A stretch of 64,000 nt of DNA from Persicobacter diffluens (GTDB taxonomy: Bacteria; Bacteroidota; Bacteroidia; Cytophagales; Cyclobacteriaceae): the NCBI RefSeq assembly GCF_036244895.1, contig NZ_BQKE01000002.1, positions 1,426,001-1,490,000 on the forward strand. Reading direction: 5' to 3'. Below the pieces are notes generated by a model. That model worked only from the letters and a program-made list of their open reading frames with translations. It ran no database searches and was not told the origin of the DNA. Shown here one piece after another: positions 37,345 to 46,773 of this stretch (position 1 is the first letter of the stretch; each line of letters begins with the position of its first letter). The position numbers and the translations under genes were made by a program.

Positions 37345-37515
37345 AAGAGCATGTTTAAAAACCCCACCAGCCGATTTCAAATTCAAATTTTTGGAAGTGA
37401 TCTCAGATATTTCTCAACATTAACGATTTTGATTCCGAGAAAACCCCCTGTTATTTTTCGAGTACTTCAAATTTTTGTTCTGAATATGGGTTTTTAGCAT
37501 GCTTTAAATGGTAAA
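37345..37515 (-). repeat. family B dispersed repeat, degenerate copy 4
   Basis: Ends GCATGTTTAAAAACCCC and GGGTTTTTAGCATGC form an imperfect inverted pair. The first half (CAAATTCAAATTTTTGGAAG) matches the reversed copy at 56934-57081; the second half is poorly conserved. Confidence 0.5.
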
Positions 37516-37569
37516 TATAGGATATAATGAATTTAATTATATAAAGTTAAGCAAAATTTATACTTTAAT

Positions 37570-37620
37570 GGCTTGTAAGTGGCTTGTAAGTGGCTTGTAA
37601 GTGGCTTGTAAGTGGCTTGG
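37570..37620. repeat. 11-bp tandem repeat
   Basis: Four perfect units of GGCTTGTAAGT and a partial fifth, directly downstream (in map order) of the family B remnant. Short uniform units without spacers, so not a CRISPR. Confidence 0.9.
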
Positions 37621-37654
37621 AGTGTGGAAGTCCTTATACTTTTTATAGATCCCG

Positions 37655-37775
37655 ACTGGCATAGGGATGGAAGCAGCGGCGAAGCCGGTTGTTTGAGCTC
37701 CTGCTTGCCGCCTAAAAGCGTAGCGGCCTGCAAGCAGAGCGAGTGCTGAGAGCCCGCCCACGCTTGCGTGGGATG
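37655..37775. other. GC-rich intergenic segment with hairpins
   Basis: About 120 bp clearly richer in G+C than its surroundings, with short inverted pairs such as CCCACGC-TT-GCGTGGG (37757-37772) and GCCGC/GCGGC combinations. No reading frame. It resembles a small structured dispersed element but has no second copy in this window. Confidence 0.4.
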
Positions 37776-37783
37776 CTTCAAAA

Positions 37784-37814
37784 CAAAAAAGCCGACCCCC
37801 TAAAGGACCGGCTC
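37784..37814 (-). terminator. intrinsic terminator of the second GH92 gene
   Basis: On the minus strand AGCCGGTCC...GGGGTCGGCT forms an imperfect stem followed by T6, 28 bp after the stop codon. Confidence 0.7.
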
Positions 37815-37841
37815 GTACTCACCAAATCAAAATATATTATT

Positions 37842-40157
37842 TTAAAGCGCTGGATTTACTTTTCCATTTTGCTTATGGATAGAAAAAGGAAAGCTTTCTT
37901 CTTGTGTTCCTCTTTCTTTGTTCGGCTGAGCGCCCATATCAAATTCTAAAACGCCACCCTTCATCAGGTCTTCATGGTTCAGGAAGTTTTTGTTCCAGTC
38001 GTTACCATTAAGCGTTGCAGATTGGATATATACGTTTTCTACTTTATTATCATTTGCTTTTACAGTGAAGGTGTTGCCATTCTCCAGTTTCAGGGAAACT
38101 TCTTCAAACAACGGAGAACCGATCACGTACTGAGGCGTTCCTGGTGCTACCGGATAGAATCCCATTGCGGAGAATACATACCAGGCAGAAGTTTGTCCAT
38201 TGTCCTCATCTCCACAGTATCCATCTGGGTAAGGGGTGTACATTCTGTTCATCACGTCTCTAACACGCGCCTGTGCTTTCCATGGCTGTCCGGCATAGTT
38301 GTACAGGTAAATCATGTGTTGAATCGGCTGGTTGCCGTGTGCATAGTTCCCCATATTGGCAATTTGCATCTCACGGATCTCATGGATGGTGAATCCATAG
38401 TAAGAGTTGTCGAATTTCGGAGCCATTTCAAAAACCTCATCCAGTTTGGCATTGAATTGCTCTGGTCCCCCCATTAAGCCTACTAGTCCTTGGATATCCT
38501 GGAAAACGGACCAGGTATAGTGTAGAGAGTTACCCTCTGTGAAGGCATCACCCCATTTCAATGGATTGAATGGCGACTGGAATTCACCGTTTTCGTTTTT
38601 ACCGCGCATCCATCCGCTTTCCTGATCATACAGGTTACGGTAGTTTTGCGCACGCTTCATGTATAGCTTATAATCTTTTTTAGATTTGCCCATTTCTTTC
38701 CCCATCTGCGCGATACAGAAATCCGCATAGGCATATTCCAATGTACGGGCAGCGTTTTCATTGATGTCTACATCGTAAGGTACATAGCCTAATTTATTGT
38801 AGTACTCCGCACCAAATCGTCCCACGGAATTCAATGGACCTTTTCCTTTGGTATTTTTGATCATGGCTTCATATAATACCTCTGCATCGAATCCGCGAAT
38901 ACCTTTAATGTAAGCATCGGCAATCAGGGAAGCGGAGTTGGAACCGATCATACAGTCACGGTGGCCAGGGGAAGCCCACTCCGGTAGCCAGCCACTCTCT
39001 TTGTAAGTGTTGGCCAGGCCTTGCATGATTTGCGCATCCAGTTCCTGATACATTACCGTAAAGAATGGGAATACGGCACGGAAAGTATCCCAGAAACCAT
39101 TGTCAGTAAACATGTATCCTGGTAATACTTCACCATTATAGGGAGAGTAGTGTACTACTTCGTTGGCCTCGTTGTATTCGTAAAACTTTCTTGGGAACAA
39201 CATGGTGCGGTACAGGCAGGAGAAGAAAGTGGCTCTTTCTTTTTCAGTTCCGCCTTTGATTTGGAAACGGTCAAATTCCGTTTCCCATGCTTTGCGACCA
39301 TTTTCTTTAGTGGTTTCAAAGCTGTCGTCACCAATTTCCCTCTTTAAGTTCAAAGCTGCCTGCTCATGGGAGATGAAAGAGGAAGCGATTTTAGCAGTTA
39401 CTTGTTCTTTTTCTGAAGTTTTGAAACGTACTAACGCTCCAACATGCTCACCGCTAAGTTCAGATTTGTCATAGGATTTTTCATCATCCCAAACTTTCAC
39501 TTCCTGGATATCTTTGTCGAATTCGATAATGAAATAGTTCTTGAAATTCTCCGGTACCCCTCCACTGTTGTAGCTAGAATAACCAATGATTTTATTGCCT
39601 TCTACTTTGATGGATGATCCTTTGTGGAAAGCATCAATTACCACCCAGGAGTTCTCACCTTCCGGGAAGGTAAAACGCATTTGGTTGGCGCGCTCTGTTG
39701 GAGCCATTTCTGCCAATACATCATAATCGGCCATATATACCGAGTAGTAGTAAGGCTTTACTTCTTCTGCTTTATGAGAGAAATAGCTCTTTCTTTCCTC
39801 TTCTTTAAATTTAGGTGCTCCCACCACAGGCATTAAAGAAAACACCCCATAATCATTGATCCATGGAGACGGTTGGTGGGTTTGTTTTAAGCCACGGATG
39901 GTTTTTGCACTATAGGCGTACATCCATCCGTCTCCGTTTTTCCCGGTTTGTGGCGACCAGAAGTTCATCCCCCAAGGGGTGGCAATGGCCGGGTAAGTAT
40001 TTCCATTGGATAATTCAAAATCCGAATCGGTGCCCATTAATGGGTTTACCAAATCTACCGGTGCCGTTGCCATTCGGGATTGTGCATGGGCTTTTGCGGG
40101 TAGCAGCCCAATGATGGAAAAACACAGGCCAACGATATACAACAATGATTTAAACAT
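37842..40157 (-). CDS. GH92-family exported protein with Gln at the catalytic-acid position
   Basis: 771 residues with signal peptide (ending near KAHAQ). GH92 signatures: VNPLMGTDSDFELSNGNTYPAIATPWGMNFW, GLKQTHQPSPWINDYG, ESGWLPEWASPGHRDCMIG, and GDEDNGQTSAWYVFSAMGFYP. The usual GNEPSHH is GNQPIQH here: Q610 stands where the general-acid Glu lies (E598 in the other GH92 protein of this window). In the GH92 member CcGH92_5 the same Glu-to-Gln change is associated with hydrolysis of mannose-1-phospho-6-mannose, whose phosphate leaving group needs no acid. So this may be a phosphomannose-uncapping enzyme rather than an ordinary mannosidase; that is inference. Monocistronic, away from the SusCD locus. 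Confidence 0.9.
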   Translation of the reverse strand: MFKSLLYIVGLCFSIIGLLPAKAHAQSRMATAPVDLVNPLMGTDSDFELSNGNTYPAIATPWGMNFWSPQTGKNGDGWMYAYSAKTIRGLKQTHQPSPWINDYGVFSLMPVVGAPKFKEEERKSYFSHKAEEVKPYYYSVYMADYDVLAEMAPTERANQMRFTFPEGENSWVVIDAFHKGSSIKVEGNKIIGYSSYNSGGVPENFKNYFIIEFDKDIQEVKVWDDEKSYDKSELSGEHVGALVRFKTSEKEQVTAKIASSFISHEQAALNLKREIGDDSFETTKENGRKAWETEFDRFQIKGGTEKERATFFSCLYRTMLFPRKFYEYNEANEVVHYSPYNGEVLPGYMFTDNGFWDTFRAVFPFFTVMYQELDAQIMQGLANTYKESGWLPEWASPGHRDCMIGSNSASLIADAYIKGIRGFDAEVLYEAMIKNTKGKGPLNSVGRFGAEYYNKLGYVPYDVDINENAARTLEYAYADFCIAQMGKEMGKSKKDYKLYMKRAQNYRNLYDQESGWMRGKNENGEFQSPFNPLKWGDAFTEGNSLHYTWSVFQDIQGLVGLMGGPEQFNAKLDEVFEMAPKFDNSYYGFTIHEIREMQIANMGNYAHGNQPIQHMIYLYNYAGQPWKAQARVRDVMNRMYTPYPDGYCGDEDNGQTSAWYVFSAMGFYPVAPGTPQYVIGSPLFEEVSLKLENGNTFTVKANDNKVENVYIQSATLNGNDWNKNFLNHEDLMKGGVLEFDMGAQPNKERGTQEESFPFSIHKQNGKVNPAL

Positions 40158-40470
40158 AAAGCTTATTTTTTGAGGGCGTGATAGCAGTTGATCTCAATAG
40201 TAAAAATATTAGAATGCTATTATCGGAAGGACTGATTACAGGGAGGATGCGGAAATGGTTACATAATGGGTTACAAAATGAAAAATACTTAAAAAATACA
40301 CCTTGTTTCAGTCTATCATTTCGAATTTCAATAAAAATTTGGGTTGGTGGCGTATAAAGTGAGCATCAATCTCCTTTGCTAAAATTAACTTTTGAGCAGA
40401 GCGGAATAATATTTTCAGAGCAAGAAAGGAGACTTTGGGCTTTGTTTCCTTTTGTTGATCCGAGCGCGTC
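40158..40470. other. intergenic region upstream of the second GH92 gene
   Basis: About 310 bp holding the promoter of the minus-strand GH92 gene. No exact TAnnTTTG box and no gene were seen. Confidence 0.4.
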
Positions 40471-40656
40471 TTAGCCTGAAATATCCACACTTAAATCCCT
40501 TTCCCTACAGGGCAGGAAAAATGAAGGGATTTTCTTGTTTCGAATTTTTTCAACGTAGCAGATGAAGGAGAGAAATGCAAGAGCTCCCAAATTTGGGTGA
40601 TTAAATACTTAGTAAAGCTACTCAAATGAGCCGGTGACGGTGGGGATGTTCATAAA
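40471..40656 (-). repeat. family A dispersed repeat, degenerate copy 5
   Basis: Tail TTAGCCTGAAATATCCACAC followed by TTAAATCC aligns base by base with the consensus tail; the interior (AGGGCAGGAAAAATGAAGG, AACGTAGCAGATGAAGGAG, CCCAAATTTGGGTGATTA) is clear. The head end is eroded. Confidence 0.65.
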
Positions 40657-40726
40657 GGGACTTCAAAAATATGGCGGAGAATATTTCGGCTTTAAGCTTT
40701 TTTCTAAATGAGAATGGAGCCAGAAA

Positions 40727-41641
40727 TTAACCTTTTTGATAATTACTTAACAGGATTCCTGAAATGATCAAAAAGGCACTAAGTGCGTGTGTGGGTTGGA
40801 GCGCTTCGTCTAAAATCAACCAGGCCAATAAGCCACTAAAGAGGGGAAGCAGGTAATACACCATTCCTGATTTGGCTGCCCCGACTAGTAATATGGCTTT
40901 GTTCCAGAGTACAAAAGCAAAAAGAGAGGCGCAGATACCAACATAGGCAATAGCTGCCCAAATGCCGGAGTCATATTTAACCAACAATTTGTCCGGTTGT
41001 TGGGAGAAGAAAAATGGCCCAAGCATTAGCAGTCCCAGAATAAAGGTAATATACTGAATGCTGATCACGCTCAGTCCTTGAGGTTTTCGCTTCATTAGCA
41101 TGCTATAGGTTGCAAATATGATGGCGGCAAGCAACATCCAGGCATCTCCCTCTTGAAAGTGAAGGGTAGTCAGTACTTTGAGGTCCCCTTTGGTGATCAC
41201 CCCTAATACTCCCATAAATACCAGTCCCACGCCAATGAGTCGTTTTCGGCTGATTTTTTCCTGATTCAAAACTCTGGAAAAGATTAAAATAAAAACAGGG
41301 AAGGAGATAGAAATCAGGGATAGGTTGATGGCGGGGGAAGTTTGTCCAGCAAAATAAATCAATGTATTAAAAGTGCTGACCCCCAAGAATGCCGCTATTG
41401 TTAGAAAGCCTAAATGCTGTTTAAGCATTCGCCAATCTTTCAATGTTTGGCGAATTGCGAAGGGACTGAATACCAGGACTGCTACCATCCAACGATAAAA
41501 AGCTAAAGTCAATGGGGATATTTCACTGGATAGGCCTCGGGCAACGATGAAGTTACCCGACCAAAAGGCAGTCGCGCCCAAGGCAAATAAATATCCTATA
41601 TACTGTGGGTGGTTGAGGGTGATTTTGTCGACTTTTTGCAT
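40727..41641 (-). CDS. EamA/DMT-family transporter
   Basis: 304 residues from the ATG at 41641; the frame continues 12 codons upstream to a TTG, which is less likely. Ten membrane helices in two EamA repeats; GYLFALGATAFWSGNFIVARGL at the start and the second repeat beginning WMLLAAIIFATYSMLMKR fit the drug/metabolite transporter superfamily. Typical length for the family (~300). No operon partner; flanked on both sides by degenerate family A repeats. Substrate unknown. Confidence 0.88.
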   Translation of the reverse strand: MQKVDKITLNHPQYIGYLFALGATAFWSGNFIVARGLSSEISPLTLAFYRWMVAVLVFSPFAIRQTLKDWRMLKQHLGFLTIAAFLGVSTFNTLIYFAGQTSPAINLSLISISFPVFILIFSRVLNQEKISRKRLIGVGLVFMGVLGVITKGDLKVLTTLHFQEGDAWMLLAAIIFATYSMLMKRKPQGLSVISIQYITFILGLLMLGPFFFSQQPDKLLVKYDSGIWAAIAYVGICASLFAFVLWNKAILLVGAAKSGMVYYLLPLFSGLLAWLILDEALQPTHALSAFLIISGILLSNYQKG

Positions 41642-41700
41642 AGCGTTTCCAGAAGCGTCAAAAAGGGTACCAACCAAAGGTGGGGGAGGTTAGGAATTGA

Positions 41701-41900
41701 TTAATTCATATTACGCAAGCTTTATTCCGCTCAGCAGTAAGACGATGAAAATGAAGGAACAGTTCCTTGTTTCGTCCCATTTCTAATCTATGGGAGGAGG
41801 TGAATGTGGGGAATCATGCTTGCCAAATTTGTGTTCAAAAAAACTGGCCAAGGTTCTCTATAATGCTAGGCAAACAAATACTCGGAGTGAATGGGTAAAT
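41701..41900 (-). repeat. family A dispersed repeat, degenerate copy 6
   Basis: Tail-like TTAATTCATATTACGCAAGC, then GCAGTAAGACGATGAAAATGAAGGAACAG and CTTGCCAAATTTG as in the consensus interior; head only faintly visible (GAGTGAATGGGTAAA). The rest of the gap up to 42165 contains no gene. Confidence 0.5.
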
Positions 41901-42165
41901 TGTCGGTCTATAATTTGGCTAAGGAAAGGAGGGGGATTTGGGATTATTGGGCTTGATTGGATCATACTGGAGGTGGAGCTTTTCCAAAATGGAGCAAATT
42001 CCCGACAAATAAACAGCATTCAAACCATTATGAGTAGGTTTGGGGTTTTCTGAGGGATTATTCATAAATTGCTGGAAATATGATTTTTTTAATTTTGGAA
42101 ATTTCTGGTGACAGGTGTTAAAAAAGCGCTTTTGGAACCGGTAATTAATATTTGAATCAATAAGA

Positions 42166-43098
42166 ATGAAAAGTACAAACTGGCTGAAAGGCAGCTTGAT
42201 GATAGGCTTGGCAGCGACTGCATTATTAAGTTGTGAGCAAAAAGAGAAAGGTAAACAGGCTCCTAAACAGGAGGAAAACCCTAAGACGGAAAGCCCAATA
42301 GTAACAGAAGCCCCGATTACTTCAGAAATGGTGAAATTTGAGGGGGGGACTTTTTTGATGGGAACTAATTCCACTTTGCCTTTGGAGGGGCCTGCCCATG
42401 AAGCCACCGTAAAGGCTTTCGAAATGGATAAAAACTTGGTAACGGTAGCGGATTTCAGAAAGTTCATACAGGCAACCGGTTATCAGACCAATGCTGACAA
42501 GTTTGGTAACTCCATGGTTTTTAATTTTCAGAGCGGGCAGTGGGCATTGATCGAAGGGGCTAACTGGGAGTACCCATTGGGTAGAACAGAAACAGCGGCG
42601 GGAGATAATATGCCGGTGACGCACGTGAGCTGGAACGACGCGACTGCTTTTGCCGCCTGGGCGGGTAAACGTTTACCAACCGAGGCAGAGTGGGAATATG
42701 CGGTGCGAAACAGTGGCCAGTCAGAAACCCTCTACCCTTGGGGCAATGAACCTACCGTTTCCGGTGCTTATAAAGCCAATACTTTCCAGGGAGATTTAAG
42801 AAATCCTCAAATTGCAGACGGTTATTTATTGGCCAGCCCTGTGGGAAGCTTTGAAACAGCTCCTTGTGGTTTGAATGATGCCGTAGGTAATGTTTGGCAG
42901 GTCATGCAGAATGATATTTATCCGTATGATGGTAAAGCGTTGCGTCAGCAAACAGAAGGCACCAAGGTGATTCGTGGTGGTTCTTTTATGGCCGATGAAG
43001 CCGGGGATATGGGACATACTGTCTATACCCGCAGAACGAAAGTGGCGGAGGATGCTTCTTTTAATCAGGGATTCCGATGTGCCAGGGATATTAAATAA
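42166..43098 (+). CDS. SUMF1/formylglycine-generating-enzyme-like lipoprotein
   Basis: 310 residues; lipobox LLSCEQ. The domain from ~residue 45 has the SUMF1/FGE-sulfatase fold pattern: FEGGTFLMGTN, NMPVTHVSWNDATAFAAWAGKRLPTEAEWEYAVR, YPWGNE, GLNDAVGNVWQVMQN, KVIRGGSF and C-terminal GFRCARD. The first of the two active-site cysteines of true formylglycine-generating enzymes (in the SYCYRYR-like segment) is absent: the segment reads GHTVYTRRTKV. It is therefore unlikely to activate sulfatases, and no sulfatase gene is nearby. Probably a structural or ligand-binding member of the family. Monocistronic, with its own terminator. Confidence 0.85.
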   Translation: MKSTNWLKGSLMIGLAATALLSCEQKEKGKQAPKQEENPKTESPIVTEAPITSEMVKFEGGTFLMGTNSTLPLEGPAHEATVKAFEMDKNLVTVADFRKFIQATGYQTNADKFGNSMVFNFQSGQWALIEGANWEYPLGRTETAAGDNMPVTHVSWNDATAFAAWAGKRLPTEAEWEYAVRNSGQSETLYPWGNEPTVSGAYKANTFQGDLRNPQIADGYLLASPVGSFETAPCGLNDAVGNVWQVMQNDIYPYDGKALRQQTEGTKVIRGGSFMADEAGDMGHTVYTRRTKVAEDASFNQGFRCARDIK

Positions 43099-43125
43099 GT
43101 ATTCCCATTATTGAAGATATTGAAA

Positions 43126-43152
43126 GAGCAGGTCCCGGAGGCCTGCTTTTTT
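43126..43152 (+). terminator. intrinsic terminator after the SUMF1-like gene
   Basis: Stem AGCAGG / CCTGCT with further G-C pairs inside, followed by T6. Confidence 0.75.
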
Positions 43153-43285
43153 CGTAGGTGGAGGGCAAAATGGATAGTGGAGGCTTCTTTGATTGAAGGA
43201 ATGGCGACGTTGGTTGAAGTTTTTTTCTGAAAAGGGGATTTGCCGTCAAATTGAGCTGATTTTTAACCAGCCAATCGAATAGCAA

Positions 43286-45979
43286 ATGTTCAGAACTTAC
43301 TGCCTGTGTCTGTTTGCCTTTATTTTTTCTTTTTCTGCTTTTGGTCAAAAGACGCCTCTTGATCAAAAATTGAAAGTGAGTAAAGAATATTTAGGAAGGA
43401 CGAAAGGACAGATCTTAAATGATCTGATTAATCAATTTCAATTAAAAGTGGACGGTGCCACAGATATTTTCCCAACCGGTGTAACGAAAATGAAATTTTA
43501 CCGGAAGACCCCGATCAAGGAGGTATTGGATGATTTATTCCAGTATACCCACTATCAATATCGTTTATTGTCTGATCGTACCCTGGTGATTCGTGAGGGA
43601 GGCGAGCAAATTGTGGGTTTGGAGGAATATGAAGTGAGCCGAACCGCCTTCCAGCTCACCGGGAGGGTGAAGGACTTCGTGAGTGGTGAGCCCCTGCCCT
43701 ATGCCACGGTGCAATTGGCCTATGTGGAAGGACAAACCGCGGTCACCAATCTGGAAGGTAATTTTGTGCTGAAAGAAGTTCCCTCGGATACGGTCACCCT
43801 TTTAGTGAAATATTTGGGATACGAACACCAATGGTATAAAGTAACCCCCAAAAGGGTGAAGGCCAATCAGGTGATCATTGAAATGGAAATGGAAGCCACT
43901 GAATTGGATCAGGTGGTGATTTCTGATTTCAAGGAAAATCAGATCATGAAAATTTCCGGGGAAGCCGGCAGAATGGCTATTTCTCCTGCCCAATTGAGAG
44001 GGCTTCCTTCTTTGGGCGAAAAGGATATTTTCCGATCCTTACAATTACTTCCCGGAATTAGTGGAACCAATGAAACTTCCAGCGGACTGTATGTGCGTGG
44101 CGGAACACCCGATCAGAATCTGATCCTGTTGGATCGTATTCCCATTTTCCATGTGGATCACCTTTACGGATTTTTCTCTGCTTTCAACACCCAGGCCTTA
44201 AAAGATGTGCAGGTCTATAAGGGAGGATTTGGGGCGCAGTATGGCGGTAAGATGTCTTCCGTGGTGGATATGACCGGAAAAAAAGGGAATACCGAAAATT
44301 GGGGAGGTAATCTTAATATTTCCGGTTTAAGTGCCAGCGGACTTCTTGAAGGCCCCATTAACGGAGGAGATGGAAGTGCGCTGCTGGCTTTCCGAAGATC
44401 TTATCAATCTTTTTTATTCAATAATATCAACAGTGTTTATGATAATCCACCTACCATTACGCCCCCTTCCGGTGGTGGAGGACGTCCGGGCGGCGGTGGA
44501 GGAAGAATGAATATTGAGCCGCAATTGTATTTCTGGGATTTGAATGCCAAGGTGAGTCATAAAATAGGTGAAAAGGATCAGCTTTCTTTTTCCTACTATC
44601 AGGGACAGGATAATATGGATAATTCCCGGGAGTTTAATTTTTCTCCTCCGGGTATGGAGACGGTCAATAATTCCATTACGGACATCAATGAATGGGGAAA
44701 TCTGGGGGGGAACTTTCAGTGGAACCGCCAATGGAACGATCAACTGTTTTCTTCCTTTAACAGCAGTTATTCCCGCTATTTTAATTATCGTGAAAGAAGC
44801 GGCTCCCTGGCTCGTCCGGGAGAGGAAGCACATAATATGGAAGATGTCGAGGACAATGTGATCGACGATCTGCGGTTGCAGTGGGATTTCACCTATAATC
44901 TAAATGAGCAACACCGACTAAAATGGGGTTTACAATCGGATTTTTATTCCGCTTACTATGATTGGTATAATCAGGATAATACCTATGCGGATCATAATGG
45001 GGCAGGACAAACACATGCGCTTTACCTGGAGGATGAATGGAAGTGGAATCGCCTGGAAATCACCGGTGGTATACGGTCCACCTATTTCAGTCAAACCAAT
45101 GAGTTTTATACCGCTCCCCGCCTGGCCGCTAAATATCAATTGGGAGAAAATACGCATTTAAAGGCGGCCTGGGGTTGGTATTACCAGTTTACCTCCCGTA
45201 TTACCCGTGATAATATCGATGATCGTCCCCGGGAATTCTGGTTGTTGGCAGATGGAGATAATCTGCCGGTGGGCAAATCCGAACACTACCTGCTGGGGCT
45301 GACGCACGAATGGAATAACCTGGTATTGGATGTAGAGGCTTTTTACAAAAAGCTGGACGGTTTGAGTGAATATAGCACTGCCGGACCAACGATTGGATTT
45401 CGTCCCGGGCAGGGATCTGCCGGCACCGGGGAGGAGTATTTTTATACCGGTACCGGAGCGACCAAGGGAGTGGAATTTTTGCTACAAAAGAAAGCCGGAA
45501 ACTTTACCGGTTGGGTGGGCTATACCTTGTCGCAGGTGCGCTATGATTTTCCGGATCTGGCTTCGGAGGCTTTTTATGCATTGCATGACCAAACCCATGA
45601 ATTAAAATTGGTGGGGAATTATAAATGGAATAATTGGATTTTGGCGGGTTCCTGGATCTACGGCAGTGGAAAACCCTATACTGCAGTATTGGGGACTTAT
45701 GAAAGCAGCCTGCCGGATGGGTCCACCGAATATCATCCAATACTTTCGGACAAAAATGAATACCGCCTGCCGGCCTATCATCGACTGGATGTATCAGTGA
45801 CCTATAATTGGAAGCTGAGCAGGAAGTCAGATCTGGACATTGGCCTGACCTTCTTTAACCTGTACGATAGATCCAATGTGTGGTATAAAGAATACAGCAT
45901 AGTGGAGGGGGAACTGATGGAAACCGAAGTCAATACGCTAGGTTTTACCCCTAATTTCTTCATCAACTTTAATTTTTAA
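43286..45979 (+). CDS. TonB-dependent receptor with STN and carboxypeptidase-regulatory domains
   Basis: 897 residues; signal peptide ending SFSAFGQ. Residues ~25-105 look like a secretin/TonB short N-terminal (STN) domain (LDDLFQYTHYQYRLLSDRTLVI), ~120-205 a carboxypeptidase-regulatory-like sandwich (LTGRVKDFVSGEPLPYATVQLAYVEGQTAVTNLEGNF), then the plug (RSLQLLPGISGTNETSSGLYVRGGTPDQNLILLDRIPIF) and a barrel ending TLGFTPNFFINFNF. A Gly/Pro-rich loop (PPSGGGGRPGGGGG) lies in the barrel. The DUF4249 lipoprotein gene starts 2 bp downstream. An STN domain suggests signalling, but no sigma/anti-sigma pair is present. Substrate unknown, not SusC-type. Confidence 0.9.
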   Translation: MFRTYCLCLFAFIFSFSAFGQKTPLDQKLKVSKEYLGRTKGQILNDLINQFQLKVDGATDIFPTGVTKMKFYRKTPIKEVLDDLFQYTHYQYRLLSDRTLVIREGGEQIVGLEEYEVSRTAFQLTGRVKDFVSGEPLPYATVQLAYVEGQTAVTNLEGNFVLKEVPSDTVTLLVKYLGYEHQWYKVTPKRVKANQVIIEMEMEATELDQVVISDFKENQIMKISGEAGRMAISPAQLRGLPSLGEKDIFRSLQLLPGISGTNETSSGLYVRGGTPDQNLILLDRIPIFHVDHLYGFFSAFNTQALKDVQVYKGGFGAQYGGKMSSVVDMTGKKGNTENWGGNLNISGLSASGLLEGPINGGDGSALLAFRRSYQSFLFNNINSVYDNPPTITPPSGGGGRPGGGGGRMNIEPQLYFWDLNAKVSHKIGEKDQLSFSYYQGQDNMDNSREFNFSPPGMETVNNSITDINEWGNLGGNFQWNRQWNDQLFSSFNSSYSRYFNYRERSGSLARPGEEAHNMEDVEDNVIDDLRLQWDFTYNLNEQHRLKWGLQSDFYSAYYDWYNQDNTYADHNGAGQTHALYLEDEWKWNRLEITGGIRSTYFSQTNEFYTAPRLAAKYQLGENTHLKAAWGWYYQFTSRITRDNIDDRPREFWLLADGDNLPVGKSEHYLLGLTHEWNNLVLDVEAFYKKLDGLSEYSTAGPTIGFRPGQGSAGTGEEYFYTGTGATKGVEFLLQKKAGNFTGWVGYTLSQVRYDFPDLASEAFYALHDQTHELKLVGNYKWNNWILAGSWIYGSGKPYTAVLGTYESSLPDGSTEYHPILSDKNEYRLPAYHRLDVSVTYNWKLSRKSDLDIGLTFFNLYDRSNVWYKEYSIVEGELMETEVNTLGFTPNFFINFNF

Positions 45980-45981
45980 TC

Positions 45982-46755
45982 ATGAAGCGATTCTTAGTAT
46001 TATTCGGACTATTATCTTTTTCTGCCTGCACAAATTCGGAGGAAATCACATACAATACCCTGACGGTTCAGGCGTTTTTATACCCTGATGCACCAGCCGA
46101 AATTCAACTTTCCTTACTAAATGAAAGCGATTCATTACCACAGTATGCTGATGACTTCCATCCCCTGTTGGTAGTAGGGGAAGAGGAGTTTGCTTTGGAG
46201 CCCATGGGGGAAGGGAAATTTCGCTCCTATGAAGTGCTCCCCACTACGGTAGGAGAAAGTTATCACTTTTCCCTGCCGGTATGGGGAGTAAGTGCGAAGA
46301 GCAGTATGCCGGAGCCATTGGGGGATTGGGAGATTCCCGCAGAGGACTTGCAAAAAAGCACCATAACGACAGTGTCCAACGCCCGGGCGTATCAACGGTC
46401 GATAGAAGCTACCGTTTATTTTGAGAATCCGGAAGGCTTACCTTTTTTCTATTGGTTAGAGGGGCCGGAAAGTGAACAATACGTTTTCTCTGATTTGAGT
46501 TGGGTGAATGCAGAGTCGATGGAAGGGGTCTTGACTTATGCAGACTCCCTGAATATTGAAGGACGCTATCTGGAGGCCATAGGGGAATATCAGCTGATCA
46601 TGATGGCTTGTAATGATGAGTTTGCCCGTTTTTATGAAGGAGGGATGTCGCAGGGGCAGCTGGATCCAAATTATTCCAATATTACGGGGGGCTTAGGCGT
46701 TTTCACCGCCATTTATCCGGATACTGTTCGGTTTAGCTTGACGCTTAAGGAGTAA
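45982..46755 (+). CDS. DUF4249 lipoprotein, partner of the TonB receptor
   Basis: 257 residues; lipobox FSACTNSEE, acidic after Cys. The family's marks are the N-terminal LTVQAFLYPDAPAEIQLSL and the C-terminal SNITGGLGVFTAIYPDTVRFSL. DUF4249 genes nearly always follow TonB receptors of this type in Bacteroidota, and here the gap is only 2 bp, so they form one operon and probably one outer-membrane complex. Shorter than many DUF4249 members (~300-380). Role unknown. Confidence 0.88.
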   Translation: MKRFLVLFGLLSFSACTNSEEITYNTLTVQAFLYPDAPAEIQLSLLNESDSLPQYADDFHPLLVVGEEEFALEPMGEGKFRSYEVLPTTVGESYHFSLPVWGVSAKSSMPEPLGDWEIPAEDLQKSTITTVSNARAYQRSIEATVYFENPEGLPFFYWLEGPESEQYVFSDLSWVNAESMEGVLTYADSLNIEGRYLEAIGEYQLIMMACNDEFARFYEGGMSQGQLDPNYSNITGGLGVFTAIYPDTVRFSLTLKE

Positions 46756-46773
46756 AGGATATGGAGCAGAATG

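Noticed and set aside
37570..37620. Tandem repeat considered as CRISPR array
   Set aside because: Units are 11 bp, contiguous and without spacers; no cas genes are nearby.
37533..37781. Open frames across the tandem repeat on the minus strand
   Set aside because: They arise from the 11-bp repeat (which stays open) and the GC-rich segment; protein composition is repetitive and lacks a start context.
41919..42467. 182-residue open frame on the minus strand
   Set aside because: It runs antisense to the SUMF1-like gene and its leader; low-complexity composition and no family.
44414..45740. Several open frames antisense to, or in other frames of, the TonB receptor gene
   Set aside because: Shadows of a G+C-richer coding region; no start context and no family.
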